A stretch of 64,000 bases of DNA from Deinococcus sp. KNUC1210 (lineage in GTDB: Bacteria > Deinococcota > Deinococci > Deinococcales > Deinococcaceae). Below, one piece after another: positions 36,958 to 46,023 of this stretch (the first letter of the stretch is position 1; each line of letters begins with the position of its first letter). The notes under the pieces are model-generated. The model was not told where the DNA came from. It saw only the letters and a list, made by a program, of their open reading frames with translations, and did not search any database. Both the position numbers and the translations under genes were made by a program. The stretch is from the NCBI RefSeq assembly GCF_022344005.1, contig NZ_CP092189.1, positions 1 to 64,000 of the forward strand, written 5' to 3'.

Positions 36958-37298
36958 TCCTCCAGTATCACCTGCTGATCCTGCGCTTCCAGACTCACGC
37001 TCACGGCCCGCCCCTGGGGAGTTCCCGGCGCAGAACGATGACTGACCCCGGCAGGCACGCTCAGCGCCATCCCGGGGCTCAGTCTGACCGGGCGTTCGTT
37101 TCTGAACTCCAGCACCAGTTCGCCCTGAAGCACCAGAAAGGTTTCCGGCGTATTGGGGTGACGGTGCCAGGGGCCGACAGACGTCGTGAGCGTGAGTCTG
37201 GCGCGGTGGCCTCCATCTGCCATGAACACCTGATTGAACGGCCCCTGCGGCACCGCTGCTGCCAGTGCGAGCAGATCGATAGCGTCGGGGCCGCTCAC
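36954..37298 (-). CDS. Cupin-domain protein
   Basis: A 114-residue single-domain cupin from GTG 37298. Metal-binding motif 1 is PWHRHPNTPETFLVLQGELV and motif 2 is LSVPAGVSHRSAPG. It may be an isomerase, an epimerase-like enzyme or a small-molecule binder in the sugar-acid pathway. It overlaps the SMP-30 gene, and a hairpin at 37377-37408 separates it from the transporter genes. Confidence 0.8.
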   Translation of the reverse strand: MSGPDAIDLLALAAAVPQGPFNQVFMADGGHRARLTLTTSVGPWHRHPNTPETFLVLQGELVLEFRNERPVRLSPGMALSVPAGVSHRSAPGTPQGRAVSVSLEAQDQQVILEE

Positions 37299-37376
37299 GG
37301 GTGTGCTGTCCGGCCTGTAGGCCTGCGAATCCGCATGTGTCTCTTCTCCATGTTCGGCCTCTGACCTCGCAGAGAC

Positions 37377-37408
37377 GGACTGAACCCCAGGCGACCAGGA
37401 TTCAGTCC
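37377..37408 (-). terminator. Hairpin between binding-protein and cupin genes
   Basis: GGACTGAA (37377-37384) and TTCAGTCC (37401-37408) are perfect 8-bp arms, extended imperfectly by CC/GG. There is no clear T-run; it may attenuate the transcript after the ABC genes. Confidence 0.5.
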
Positions 37409-37417
37409 GGAGTCGGC

Positions 37418-38527
37418 TTACTTGCCCCAGATCTTGCGGTACTGATCGCGGTAGCCGTTCTGCGGATCGAAGCTATCCTTGGCTCCGCCGTCAAACGCGA
37501 CGTTTGCTTTGGTCACGATATGGACCGGAATGCTGAAGCCGCTGGGCTTCTGGCCCGCGAAGGCCCGGTTGAGTTCATCCACGAGCTGCCAGCCCTGAAG
37601 GGTGATCGGCTCGGGAATGGTGGCGTCCTGGTACTGCCCGGTCCGCACGCGCTGGTACGCACTCTGGCTGCCGTCGCCCGCCGAGATGTTGGCGAGCTGC
37701 CCGACGGGTTTGACGCCAGCAGCGGTCAGGGCAGGCAGCATGCCGTCGAAGTACAGGTCGTTGATTCCCAGCGAATACGTCCACTTCTGGCCGTACTTCT
37801 GCAACAGGCTGGCGGTCACGGTGGGCATGTCTTTGGTGGCGCTGCCCAGACTCTGCACGCGGGTTTCCAGCACGGTGCAGCCACGGCACTGCTTGATGAT
37901 GTTCGCCATCGCGTCGCTCTTGGCAAGGGCAATCGCGTAGGCGCTGTCGGTAAAGATGACCACGCCCGCCTTGCCGTTGCTCTTCGCAATCGCGTAGTAG
38001 GCGGCAGCCTCGGCGGTGGCGGTGGCCGAGGTGGTGATGTTGGTAAACACCTTGGGGCTGGCGATGGGGCCGGCGGCGGCTCCGGCGTGCCAGCCCACCA
38101 CCACGATGCCCGCCTTGTCTGCCTGTTCCAGCAGGTCGGCCTGCTCGGCCGCGTCAAAACCGCCCAGCACGATGGCGGCGGGCTTCAGCGCGATGGCCTG
38201 CCCCAGTGCGTCGGCGTGGCCCGACACCGTTCCGCGCCCGTCGAGGACACGTACCGTCCAGCCGATGGTCTTTCCGGCCTCCTCGACGCCCGCGCCCACG
38301 CCCTGTGCGCCACCGTTTCGCTGGTCGCTCGACACGTACACGATGGTCTTGCCCACGGCAGCTTTCGGGCCAGTGGTCGGGCCGCTCCATTTGTTGGCCC
38401 GTGCGGCGGCGGTCGCGATAAACGCCCGCGCCTTGGTCAGAACGGGATCGCTTCCCTGAGCCAGCACGCTCAGGGTCGAGGCGGTGGAAACAGCGATCAG
38501 GACAGTTAGCACAGCGGTCTTCTTCAT
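37418..38527 (-). CDS. Sugar ABC transporter substrate-binding protein (ribose/xylose type)
   Basis: A 369-residue exported periplasmic-binding-protein-like protein. The signal peptide MKKTAVLTVLIAVSTASTLSVLA leads into a PBP type 1 fold (GKTIVYVSSDQRNGGAQGVG, AIVLGGFDAAEQADLLEQA, YSLGINDLYFDGMLPAL). It supplies the permease at 38524-39654 and the ATPase at 39635-41217. Context suggests a sugar acid or its lactone. ATG 38527 overlaps the permease stop. Confidence 0.92.
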   Translation of the reverse strand: MKKTAVLTVLIAVSTASTLSVLAQGSDPVLTKARAFIATAAARANKWSGPTTGPKAAVGKTIVYVSSDQRNGGAQGVGAGVEEAGKTIGWTVRVLDGRGTVSGHADALGQAIALKPAAIVLGGFDAAEQADLLEQADKAGIVVVGWHAGAAAGPIASPKVFTNITTSATATAEAAAYYAIAKSNGKAGVVIFTDSAYAIALAKSDAMANIIKQCRGCTVLETRVQSLGSATKDMPTVTASLLQKYGQKWTYSLGINDLYFDGMLPALTAAGVKPVGQLANISAGDGSQSAYQRVRTGQYQDATIPEPITLQGWQLVDELNRAFAGQKPSGFSIPVHIVTKANVAFDGGAKDSFDPQNGYRDQYRKIWGK

Positions 38528-39654
38528 GGTGTATCTCCTTGTCCGGTTGCGCCGGATTGAGAGGGGAGTTCAGATAGGACGACAGGAGCATTGACCGCTG
38601 GCACAGTGACAGCAGGAGGTGGCAGACGTTTGACCGCGCTGCGTTTCCGGCCTGCAACGCCGGCCAGTCCGATGGCGACCAGCAGCGTCAGGCCGTTGAA
38701 CATCGGCTCGACCCAGAAGGCCCCGCCGAGCTGTTGCAGCCCCGAAATACCCACGGCCAGAATCACGATGCCGACGATGGTGCCCCAGACGTTCACGCGC
38801 CCCGGCTTGATGGTGGTCGAACCGAGAAAGGCGGCGACCAGCGCGGGCAACAGATAATCCAGCCCCACCCCGATCTGCCCGATTCGCAGCTTGGAGGCCA
38901 GCACCGTTCCTGCCAGCGCGGTGATGACTCCGCTGGCGACAAAGGCCAGAATGATGTATTTGCGGGTGCTGACGCCGTTGAGACGCGCCGCCTCGGGGTT
39001 GGCTCCGACGGCGTACAGGTAGCGGCCCAGCGGGGTGTGATCGAGGGCCAGCCACATCACCACGCTCAGCACCAGCACGTAGATGGCAGGCAGCGGAATG
39101 CCCAGCAGACTCCCGCCGCCGAGCTGGAAGAAGCTGGGAGGCAGCGTGCCGATCACCTGCTGCCCGCCCGTGTACCACAGCGCGACGGCGTACACCACCG
39201 TGCCGGTTCCCAGCGTGGCGATGAAGGCGTCGATCTGTGCGAGTTCGACCAGCATGGCGTTGATGACGCCCAGCACCGCGCCCAGCACCACCACGATGAC
39301 GATCACCAGCGGCCAGGGCAGATGGTTCTGACTCTGGAGGCTGATGCCCAGAATCTCGAACAGCACCACGCCGTAGCCCACCGAGATGTCGATTTTGCCC
39401 GCCACCATCGGAATCATCACGGCGAGTGCCAGGAGCGCCGTCACCGCCTGGTTGCTCAGGATCAGGCGGGCGTTGGTCCAGGTCGGAAACGTCTGGGGCA
39501 ACAGCACACTGAACAGCACGATCAGGGCGAGGGTCAACAGCACCACGCCGTAGCTTGGAATCATCCGTGACAGGCGCTTGATCATGCCGCCTATTCCGGC
39601 CTCCTGGACATCCGAAAGATCGGGTTCGAGGGCATTACTCTTGAGTGACTGCAT
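38524..39654 (-). CDS. Sugar ABC transporter permease (RbsC type)
   Basis: A 376-residue integral membrane protein with about eight to ten helices. RbsC-family landmarks are LILSNQAVTALLALAVMIPMVAGKIDISVG, FIATLGTGTVVYAVALWYTGG, YAVGANPEAARLNGVSTRKY and ALVAAFLGSTTIKPGRVNVWGT. Its start overlaps the ATPase gene by 20 bases and its stop overlaps the binding-protein gene. Confidence 0.93.
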   Translation of the reverse strand: MQSLKSNALEPDLSDVQEAGIGGMIKRLSRMIPSYGVVLLTLALIVLFSVLLPQTFPTWTNARLILSNQAVTALLALAVMIPMVAGKIDISVGYGVVLFEILGISLQSQNHLPWPLVIVIVVVLGAVLGVINAMLVELAQIDAFIATLGTGTVVYAVALWYTGGQQVIGTLPPSFFQLGGGSLLGIPLPAIYVLVLSVVMWLALDHTPLGRYLYAVGANPEAARLNGVSTRKYIILAFVASGVITALAGTVLASKLRIGQIGVGLDYLLPALVAAFLGSTTIKPGRVNVWGTIVGIVILAVGISGLQQLGGAFWVEPMFNGLTLLVAIGLAGVAGRKRSAVKRLPPPAVTVPAVNAPVVLSELPSQSGATGQGDTP

Positions 39655-41217
39655 GGTTCCCTCCTTTGATCTCTGCTGGCTGGTGGTGCAGCGCTGCGCC
39701 GCCTGCCGCCCACAGGTTGAGCTGTTCCAGGGTCAGCTGGTCGCCGCTCAGTTCTCGCACCACTTCGCCCCGGTCAAATACCAGCGCCCGGTGCGCGACT
39801 CCGGCGATCTCCTCGAAGTCGGTGGAGATCAGCAGCACCGCCAGACCGCGTTCGAGTGCCTGATTCATCAGCCCGTAGATCTCGGCTTTGCTGCCCACAT
39901 CCACGCCCAGCGTGGGTTCTTCCAGAATCAGCAGTTGCCCGCCGAACTCCAGCCAGCGGCCCATCACCACTTTCTGCTGGTTGCCGCCCGACAGTGTTTC
40001 CACGCTCGCCTCCGGGTCGGCGGGCCGCACCCCGTAGCGGGAAACCCAGCTCTGGGCGCGGGGGCGCTCGGTGGCCGCAGACAACCGCTGATGCAGCCGC
40101 ACGCCCTGGAGGGCCGGATTCATGAAGAAGTTCTCGCGCACACTGAGCGGCAGCGCCAGACTTTCCTCGCGGCGGTTGGCACTGACAAAGCCGATGCCCG
40201 CTGCCATCGCGGCGCCGGGGCTGCGCGTATCGGCGGTCTGGCCGCCCAGCCGCACCTCTCCGCTGTGCTGGGCCAGTCCGAACAGCGAGCGTCCCAGCGC
40301 CACCTGCCCCGCTCCCTTCAGCCCGGTCAGGCCGAGCACCTCGCCCGGCTGAAGGCTGAACGACACCGGCAGCCCGCCTTCCGGCGTCAGGCCCACGACT
40401 TCCAGACGCACAGGGCCTGGGCCGGGGTCAGCGGCACGCGGATACAGCTGCTCCAGCTTGCGCCCCACGATCTGCGTCACGAGCTGGTCGGGCCGGGTGT
40501 CTGCCGTTCGGGCCTCACCCACCAGCCGCCCGTCGCGCAGCACGATGGTCCGGTCTGAAATCTGAAAGACTTCATCGAGTCGGTGCGACACATAGATCAT
40601 GCCGACGCCCTCGCTTCTGAGCCGCCGCAGGACGCCGAACAGCCGCTCGACATCGGCGGCAGGCAGGCTGCTGGTCGGTTCGTCGAGCACCAGCACCTGC
40701 GCCTGCACGGCCAGCGCCCGCGCAATGGCGACCAGGGCGCGTTCGGTGCGCGGCAGCGATTTGATGCGGGCGTCCGGACGAATCCCCCGCCCACCCGTGC
40801 CAGCGCCGCTTCGGCATTGCGGTGTGCGGTGCGCCAGTCGATAAACGGCCCGCGCTTGGGAAACGGCTGCCCCAACGACAGATTCTCGGTCACGGTCATC
40901 CAGTCCACCAGCCCCAGGTCCTGATGGATAAAGGCGAGAGGGGGCGCTGCGCCGAAGCTGGAAAGTGGCCTGCCCAGCATCAGAATCTCGCCGCTGGTAG
41001 GTGTGTAGACCCCGGCGAGCATCTTGATGATGGTGCTCTTGCCCGCTCCGTTCTGCCCCAGCAGTGCCAGGACCTCGCTGCCGTACACCTGCAGCGATAC
41101 GTCATCGACCGCCCGCGTGCCTCCGAAGACCTTGCTCAGATGGCGCAGCTCCAGCAGCGGCACAGCGCCCGCCGGGGCAGACATGCCTGCTGTGCCTGCC
41201 ATGGCCGGGGCGCTCAC
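39635..41217 (-). pseudogene. Sugar ABC transporter ATPase (RbsA type), frame broken once
   Basis: Two overlapping frames make one RbsA-like protein of 527 residues. The first has Walker A GQNGAGKST and runs to LARVGG; the second continues with IRPDARIKSLPRTERALVAIARALAVQAQVLVLDEPTSSLP (Walker B), then a degenerate second P-loop GLKGAGQ and a second signature LSGGNQQKVVMGRWL. One C missing from the run 40784-40788 explains the break. Both halves are otherwise intact, so sequence error is likelier than decay. It would energise the permease and binding protein downstream; ATG 41217 overlaps the idonate dehydrogenase stop. Confidence 0.85.
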
Positions 41218-42242
41218 GCGAAGACCTCATCGGGGAGCAGCGACACCTTGACGGCCCGCTCACGGTCGGCGGCCAGTTCGAAGGCTTCCTGCGCCCGAGA
41301 CAGCGGGAAACTGGCGCTGAGGATCGGGGTCACATCGACGCGGCCCGACCCCAGCAGCTCGGCTGCCCAGCCGAATTCGCGGTGAAAGCGGAAGCTGCCG
41401 ACCACCGTGATTTCTCGGGAAATCAGCGGATTGAGCGGCGCTGAAGTTGGGCCGCTGGGAAGCATGCCGACCTGCACCAGTCGGCCACCGGGCCGCAGCG
41501 CTCCCAGTGCCGAGGCCAGCCCCGCCGGACTGCCCGACGCCTCGAAGGCGACATCGAACAGCCCTGCCGGGGCCTGCTCACGGACATTGACCGTCTCGGT
41601 CGCGCCCATCTGCTCGGCCACCCGCAGCGGCGCGGACTGCAGATCGGTCACGGTGATCTGGGTGGCTCCGGCCAGCCGCGCTGAGGTTGCCAGCAGCACG
41701 CCGATAGGGCCAGCGCCCACGATCAGCACCCGCCCGCCCAGCAGCGGCCCGGCCTGAGAAACCGCGTGCAGCGTCACCGCGAGCGGCTCGGCGCAGGCTG
41801 CCACGGCGTAGCTCATGGTGGAAGACACCACCACGCACTGATCCTGCCGCGCCGTGAACAGTTCGGCAAAGGCCCCCTGAACGTGCGGAAAACGGGCGGC
41901 ACTCCCGAAGAACCGCATGTTCGGGCAGAGGTTGCTGTGACCCGACAGGCACTGCTCACAGTGCAGACAGGGCCGCGACGGATTGACGGCCACCCGGTCG
42001 CCCACCCGCACGTGCGTCACCTCGGCTCCCACCGCCACCACGTCTCCGGCGACTTCGTGGCCCAGGGTCATCGCTTCGCGCAGCCGGAAATCGCCCACGC
42101 CGCCGTGCGCGTAGTAATGAAGGTCAGAGCCGCAGATGCCGCCCGCTCCCAGCCGGATCAGCGCCTCGTCGGGGGCGAACTCGGGTTCTGGCAGGTCCTG
42201 AAGGCGCAGATCGTGGGCCGCATGAATTCGCAGGGCCTTCAT
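41214..42242 (-). CDS. L-idonate 5-dehydrogenase-like zinc alcohol dehydrogenase
   Basis: A 342-residue medium-chain dehydrogenase. Catalytic zinc ligands are in ICGSDLHYYAHGG and GHEVAGD; the structural zinc cysteines are in CLHCEQCLSGHSNLC; the NAD loop is VGAGPIGVLLATSARLAG. The CGSDLHYYxHGG motif is characteristic of L-idonate 5-dehydrogenase and close relatives, which give 5-ketogluconate. The divergent SDR at 44631, of the gluconate 5-dehydrogenase type, would take 5-ketogluconate to gluconate, so the two make a coherent step. It overlaps its neighbours on both sides by ATGA. Confidence 0.85.
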   Translation of the reverse strand: MKALRIHAAHDLRLQDLPEPEFAPDEALIRLGAGGICGSDLHYYAHGGVGDFRLREAMTLGHEVAGDVVAVGAEVTHVRVGDRVAVNPSRPCLHCEQCLSGHSNLCPNMRFFGSAARFPHVQGAFAELFTARQDQCVVVSSTMSYAVAACAEPLAVTLHAVSQAGPLLGGRVLIVGAGPIGVLLATSARLAGATQITVTDLQSAPLRVAEQMGATETVNVREQAPAGLFDVAFEASGSPAGLASALGALRPGGRLVQVGMLPSGPTSAPLNPLISREITVVGSFRFHREFGWAAELLGSGRVDVTPILSASFPLSRAQEAFELAADRERAVKVSLLPDEVFA

Positions 42243-43216
42243 CTCGTTGGCTCGGGCAGGCGCACAGGAGTCGGGAGGGTCTGGCCCGCGAAGTGGGCCT
42301 TCAGATTCGCCAGGACCAGTTCGCCCATCTCGTGGCGCGACTCGCGGGTTCCGCTGGCGGCGTGAGGAGCCAGAACCACGTTGTCCATCTCCAGCAGGGC
42401 GGGGGGCACGGTCGGCTCGGCGGCAAACACGTCCAGGCCCGCGCCTCCCAGTTCGCCGCGCTGAAGGGCCGCGACCAGCGCCTCCTCATCCACGATCGTG
42501 CCGCGTGAGATGTTGATCAGCAGGCCGTCTGATCCCAGGGCGGCCAGCACCCCGGCATCCACCAGCTTGCGCGTGCCCTCGCCGCCCGCTGCCGCCACGA
42601 TCAGCACATCTACCTCGCGTGCCAGCGACAGAATGTCGGGGAAGAACTGGTAGGGCAGCCCAGGAAGTTCGGCCCGGTCGGTGTACAGCACCTGCATGTC
42701 GAGGGCCAGCAGACGCCGGGCCAGCGCCTGCCCGACCCGCCCCAGGCCTACGATTCCGGCCCGTTTGCCGCCCAGCCGGGTGGTCAGCGGCATCTCACCA
42801 TGCTGCGCCCACTGCCCGGCCCGCACGTAGCGGTCGCCATACGAAATCCGGCGGGCGGCGGCCAGCAGCAGCGCCAGTCCCTGATCGGCCACATCGTTCG
42901 TCAGCACGTCGGGAGTGGTGCTGACACTCAGGCCGCGCCGCGCCGCTTCGTTCAGATCGATGGCGTCGAGGCCCACGCCGTAGATGGCGACCATTTCCAG
43001 TGCGGGAAGCGCGGCCATGATCTCTGGTTTCAGGCCCACGCCGCCGTTGGTCGCCACGCCCCGGATGCCTGCGCCGTGTTCACGCAGATACGCGGCCCGG
43101 TCTGCCTGCTCCCAGAGGCGGTGGGTGGTGTAGTCGTGCTCCAGAGCCTGCATCACGAAGGGTGTCATCGGGGCCACGATCAGCAGCTCTGGGCGCTCTG
43201 GGTGGGCTTGAGTCAT
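42239..43216 (-). CDS. D-2-hydroxyacid dehydrogenase (2-ketogluconate/glyoxylate reductase type)
   Basis: A 325-residue NAD(P)-dependent enzyme. The Rossmann loop AGIVGLGRVGQALARRL is near residue 150. The catalytic Arg is in INISRGTIVDEEALV, the Glu in LDVFAAEPTVPPALLEMDNVVLAPH and the His in APHAASGTRESR. Relatives reduce 2-ketogluconate, hydroxypyruvate or glyoxylate. In an operon with idonate-type dehydrogenase and lactonase, 2-ketogluconate reductase activity is a reasonable inference. It overlaps the LacI gene stop. Confidence 0.9.
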   Translation of the reverse strand: MTQAHPERPELLIVAPMTPFVMQALEHDYTTHRLWEQADRAAYLREHGAGIRGVATNGGVGLKPEIMAALPALEMVAIYGVGLDAIDLNEAARRGLSVSTTPDVLTNDVADQGLALLLAAARRISYGDRYVRAGQWAQHGEMPLTTRLGGKRAGIVGLGRVGQALARRLLALDMQVLYTDRAELPGLPYQFFPDILSLAREVDVLIVAAAGGEGTRKLVDAGVLAALGSDGLLINISRGTIVDEEALVAALQRGELGGAGLDVFAAEPTVPPALLEMDNVVLAPHAASGTRESRHEMGELVLANLKAHFAGQTLPTPVRLPEPTR

Positions 43217-44289
43217 GTGGTCTCCTGTGGGTGCTGACCGGGTGAACGGGTGGTCTGACGCTGCACGATCTCGAACCCGACGTCGATCGGTGACGGGGCA
43301 ACAGGCGGCTGACTGTCCGGCGGGCCGCCCAGCCGCGCCAGCAGCAGGTCGGCAGCGAGTCGACCGATCTCGTGCCGGGGAATTCGCACGGTGGTCAGGG
43401 CGGGGTAGAGGTGAGACGCGATTTCTTCATCGGAAAATCCCATGATCGCCAGATCGTCGGGCACACGTAGACCGCGCCGCTGACACTCGAACAGTGCGCC
43501 CGCAGCCAGTTCGTCGTTGGCGAAAAACACCGCGTCTGTCTGAGGAAATTCTTCGAGCAGGCCCGCGAGCAGGTCGCGTCCGACAGCCAGACTGCTGGGA
43601 AGGTCGCTGCGTCCGATCAGATGGTGGGGCAGGCCCAGCCGCTTGAGCGCTCCCTGAAAGCCCTGGATGCGCCGAACGCTGCGCGGATCGAGGGTGGTCA
43701 GGGTTCCGGCGTACGCGATGTTGCGGTAGCCGCAGGCCGCCAGATACGTCACCACGGCCTCACCGACGCGGCTGTGAGAGAAGCCGATGTTCAGGTCGAG
43801 CGGCTGAGCCGTGTCGTTGCCATCGGCCAGATCCATGATCTCGACCACCGGAACCCCGGAGGCCCGCAGCAGCCGCACCGTGCGCTCGGAATGGTCGATG
43901 CCCGACAGCACGATGGCGCTGGGTCGCCAGCCCAGAAAGACCTCGACCAGCGTTTCTTCCTTCTCGCGGCTGTATTCGGTCGAACCCAGCATCAACTGAT
44001 AGCCCGCCTGCGGCAGCCGCTCCTGAAGACCTTCCAGAATCTGCACATAAACGCTGTGGTGGAGTGTGGGCACCAGCACCGGTAGCGCCAGTCCCACACC
44101 ACTCGCCAGCCCGCCTGCCGCCCGGTCCGGGATGTAATTCAGCTCGTCGGCAGACTGAAGCACGCGCTGACGCAGTTCGTCAGACACCATTTCTGGGCGG
44201 TTCAGGGCGCGGCTGGCAGTCATGGTCGCCACGCCAGCCAGCCGCGCCACGTCGGTAATCGTCACACGCTGACGCTTTCGACCGGTCAT
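43213..44289 (-). CDS. LacI-family transcriptional regulator
   Basis: A 358-residue regulator. The helix-turn-helix VTITDVARLAGVATMTASRALNRP and hinge helix region (YIPDRAAGGLASG) are followed by a periplasmic-binding-protein-like sensor domain with DAVFFANDELAAGALFEC and the C-terminal LTTVRIPRHEIGRLAADLLLARL. It heads the sugar-acid operon and faces the divergent SDR gene, so it should sense a sugar acid and repress both. I prefer ATG 44289 (MTGRKRQRVT); GTG 44319 gives ten more residues. A LacI-type operator candidate is at 44490-44503. Confidence 0.93.
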   Translation of the reverse strand: MTGRKRQRVTITDVARLAGVATMTASRALNRPEMVSDELRQRVLQSADELNYIPDRAAGGLASGVGLALPVLVPTLHHSVYVQILEGLQERLPQAGYQLMLGSTEYSREKEETLVEVFLGWRPSAIVLSGIDHSERTVRLLRASGVPVVEIMDLADGNDTAQPLDLNIGFSHSRVGEAVVTYLAACGYRNIAYAGTLTTLDPRSVRRIQGFQGALKRLGLPHHLIGRSDLPSSLAVGRDLLAGLLEEFPQTDAVFFANDELAAGALFECQRRGLRVPDDLAIMGFSDEEIASHLYPALTTVRIPRHEIGRLAADLLLARLGGPPDSQPPVAPSPIDVGFEIVQRQTTRSPGQHPQETT

Positions 44290-44395
44290 GGGTTTTTCAG
44301 ATTCGGCTGATCCTTTCACACGACAACCTCGGCAGACAGTGGAGCGGGCGGCAGGACAGCAGCGGCTCCCACAGACTGAGAACGGGGGACCTTAG

Positions 44396-44443
44396 GGTAT
44401 GGATACCGTGGCTGACGACTGCCACAGAAACCTGTCAGACAGG
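44396..44443. promoter_or_regulatory. Two palindromes in the divergent control region
   Basis: GGTAT-GG-ATACC (44396-44407) and CCTGTC-A-GACAGG (44431-44443) have perfect arms. A further CCTGTCAG lies at 44453-44460. They could be binding sites for the LacI protein or another regulator. Confidence 0.35.
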
Positions 44444-44477
44444 AGAGAAAAGCCTGTCAGAACATTCATTTGCGTAT

Positions 44478-44503
44478 TTGACGCCCGGATGTTAGCGTTA
44501 TCA
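44478..44503 (+). promoter_or_regulatory. Promoter with overlapping LacI-type operator
   Basis: TTGACG at 44478-44483 is a good -35. TGTTAGCGTTATCA at 44490-44503 is palindromic at 10 of 14 positions with the central CG typical of LacI-family operators. It covers the -35/-10 spacer and the weak -10 (TATCAG), so repression of the plus-strand transcript is expected. Confidence 0.5.
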
Positions 44504-44538
44504 GAGCAGGAATACAAGTCCCCACAGGAGGCGGCACC

Positions 44539-44634
44539 ATGACCGGGAACACCTGGGTTTTTCCTCGACTTTTTCCTTGGCGTGCTCGAACGTCTTTACA
44601 CGGGTCCGTCTCGGCGCAGCGGTCAGACGTATGA
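44539..44634 (+). CDS. Possible 31-residue leader peptide
   Basis: ATG 44539 has a textbook CAGGAGG site 7 bases upstream. It reads 31 codons (MTGNTWVFPRLFPWRARTS...) to a TGA at 44632-44634 that overlaps the SDR start codon as ATGA. The SDR itself has no ribosome site, so coupled translation through this small frame is plausible. No homolog is known to me. Confidence 0.45.
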   Translation: MTGNTWVFPRLFPWRARTSLHGSVSAQRSDV

Positions 44635-45389
44635 CGCTGTTCGATCTGACAGGACGCCGCGCCCTGATTACAGGGTCCAGTTCGGGCATCGGACTGGAAC
44701 TGGCACGCGGGCTGGCACAGCACGGAGCAGACGTGGTGCTGAATGGCCGCAACGCCGACAAACTGGAAGCGGCTGTGAATGCCCTCTGCGGCGAGGGGCT
44801 GAATGCAGTGGCCGCTGCCTTCGACGTGACGCAGGCGGCAGCGGTACAGGCAGGTGTGGCGGCGGTGCTGGATACAGGCCCCATCGATATTCTGGTCAAC
44901 AATGCGGGAATTCAGCGCCGCGTTTCCCTGCTGGATCTGACACTGGATGTCTGGGACGAGGTGCTGAAGAACAACCTGACCTCGGCGCTGCTGGTCTCGA
45001 AGGCGGTGGCTCCTCAGATGATTGCGCGTGGCGGCGGCAAGATCATCTGCACGCTCTCGCTGATGAGCGAACTGGGCAGGCGCACCACCGGTCCCTATAC
45101 CGCCAGCAAGGGCGGACTGAAGATGCTGGTCAAGGCCATGTGCGCCGAATGGGCCGAACACAACATCCAGATCAACGGAATCGGGCCGGGATATTTCGAA
45201 ACCGAGATGACCGCTCCTCTGGTGCAGGACGAGCAGTTCAGCGGGTGGGTCCGGAGCCGTACTCCTGCCGGGCGCTGGGGTCAGCCGGCCGAACTTGCCG
45301 GGGCAGCGGTGTTTCTGGCATCGGGCGCGTCGAATTTCGTGAATGGGCAGATCATCTATGTCGACGGCGGCATGATGGCGGTCCTGTAA
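44631..45389 (+). CDS. Gluconate 5-dehydrogenase-type short-chain dehydrogenase
   Basis: A 252-residue SDR. The NAD(P) loop ITGSSSGIGLELARGL is at residues 13-28; further motifs are NNAGIQRR, catalytic Ser in CTLSLMSELGR, and Tyr/Lys in GPYTASKGGLKML. The start MTLFDLTGRRALITG and the C-terminal QIIYVDGGMMAVL match IdnO/gluconate 5-dehydrogenases, which interconvert 5-ketogluconate and gluconate. It is divergent from the LacI-led operon containing an idonate-type dehydrogenase, which supports this role. It begins at ATG 44631, overlapping the small leader frame. Confidence 0.88.
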   Translation: MTLFDLTGRRALITGSSSGIGLELARGLAQHGADVVLNGRNADKLEAAVNALCGEGLNAVAAAFDVTQAAAVQAGVAAVLDTGPIDILVNNAGIQRRVSLLDLTLDVWDEVLKNNLTSALLVSKAVAPQMIARGGGKIICTLSLMSELGRRTTGPYTASKGGLKMLVKAMCAEWAEHNIQINGIGPGYFETEMTAPLVQDEQFSGWVRSRTPAGRWGQPAELAGAAVFLASGASNFVNGQIIYVDGGMMAVL

Positions 45390-45451
45390 AGCTGGACGCA
45401 CAAGACTGGTCATTGCTGCCAGGCAGTCATGTCGAAATACTGAAAACCAGA

Positions 45452-45480
45452 AGAGTGAGCCTGATAGGGAGGCTCACTCT
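45452..45480. terminator. Bidirectional terminator
   Basis: AGAGTGAGCC (45452-45461) and GGCTCACTCT (45471-45480) form a perfect 10-bp stem with a 9-base loop, followed by TTTG on the plus strand. It lies between convergent genes. Confidence 0.8.
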
Positions 45481-45540
45481 TTGATCTGACTTTTTGGTGC
45501 AGAGCGCTGTTGTTCAGCGCCGAACAACAAGTTGAACGCT

Positions 45541-45987
45541 TTACTTCTTGCGGCTGTTCTTTTTGACAGTAACGCCCTGCTGACTGGCGCGGCCTTTGCC
45601 GAGCGCCTGGCCTTTGGTGTAGCTGGCTCCCATCTTGCGGCGAGTTTCGGCAGCCAGGCTCTTGAAGTCAATCAGTCCGGCTTCGATATTCTCGACGGTG
45701 GTCTGAATTTTGCCGCCCGTGCGTGCAGGCGTCAGTTCGCGGTTGATACTTTCAAACCAGCTCTCGAATTCTGGCGTGGCGTCGATGACCATATCGCGCA
45801 CGCTGCGGCTATACGTATCGCCACTGCCACGTTTGCTGAATTTCTTGGGCAGAGTAAAACGCTCCGGCAAATCGCCCGCGTCGAACTCGCCTTCACGCAC
45901 CGCTGCCCTCACTTGTTTCACGAAGGCGTCACTACGCTGGGGATTGTTCAATTTTTCGACCTGCTGACTTAGTTTGATATAGGGCAT
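45541..45987 (-). CDS. Hypothetical basic protein
   Basis: A 148-residue protein with no family I recognise. The N-terminal two-thirds is mixed charge with helical stretches (SDAFVKQVRAAVREGEFDAG, TVENIEAGLIDFKSLAAETRR). The C-terminus is strongly basic (KGQALGKGRASQQGVTVKKN, ending in SRKK), suggesting nucleic-acid contact. The promoter is the best leaderless example in the window (45995-46023). It stands alone and ends at a bidirectional terminator. Confidence 0.75.
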   Translation of the reverse strand: MPYIKLSQQVEKLNNPQRSDAFVKQVRAAVREGEFDAGDLPERFTLPKKFSKRGSGDTYSRSVRDMVIDATPEFESWFESINRELTPARTGGKIQTTVENIEAGLIDFKSLAAETRRKMGASYTKGQALGKGRASQQGVTVKKNSRKK

Positions 45988-45994
45988 ATCTTGA

Positions 45995-46023
45995 GTTATA
46001 CAACATCGGCGGCTTGCTGTGAA
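45995..46023 (-). promoter_or_regulatory. Leaderless promoter, TTCACA-17-TATAAC
   Basis: On the minus strand TTCACA (46023-46018), a 17-base spacer and TATAAC (46000-45995), with ATG 45987 starting 7 bases after the -10. Confidence 0.7.
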
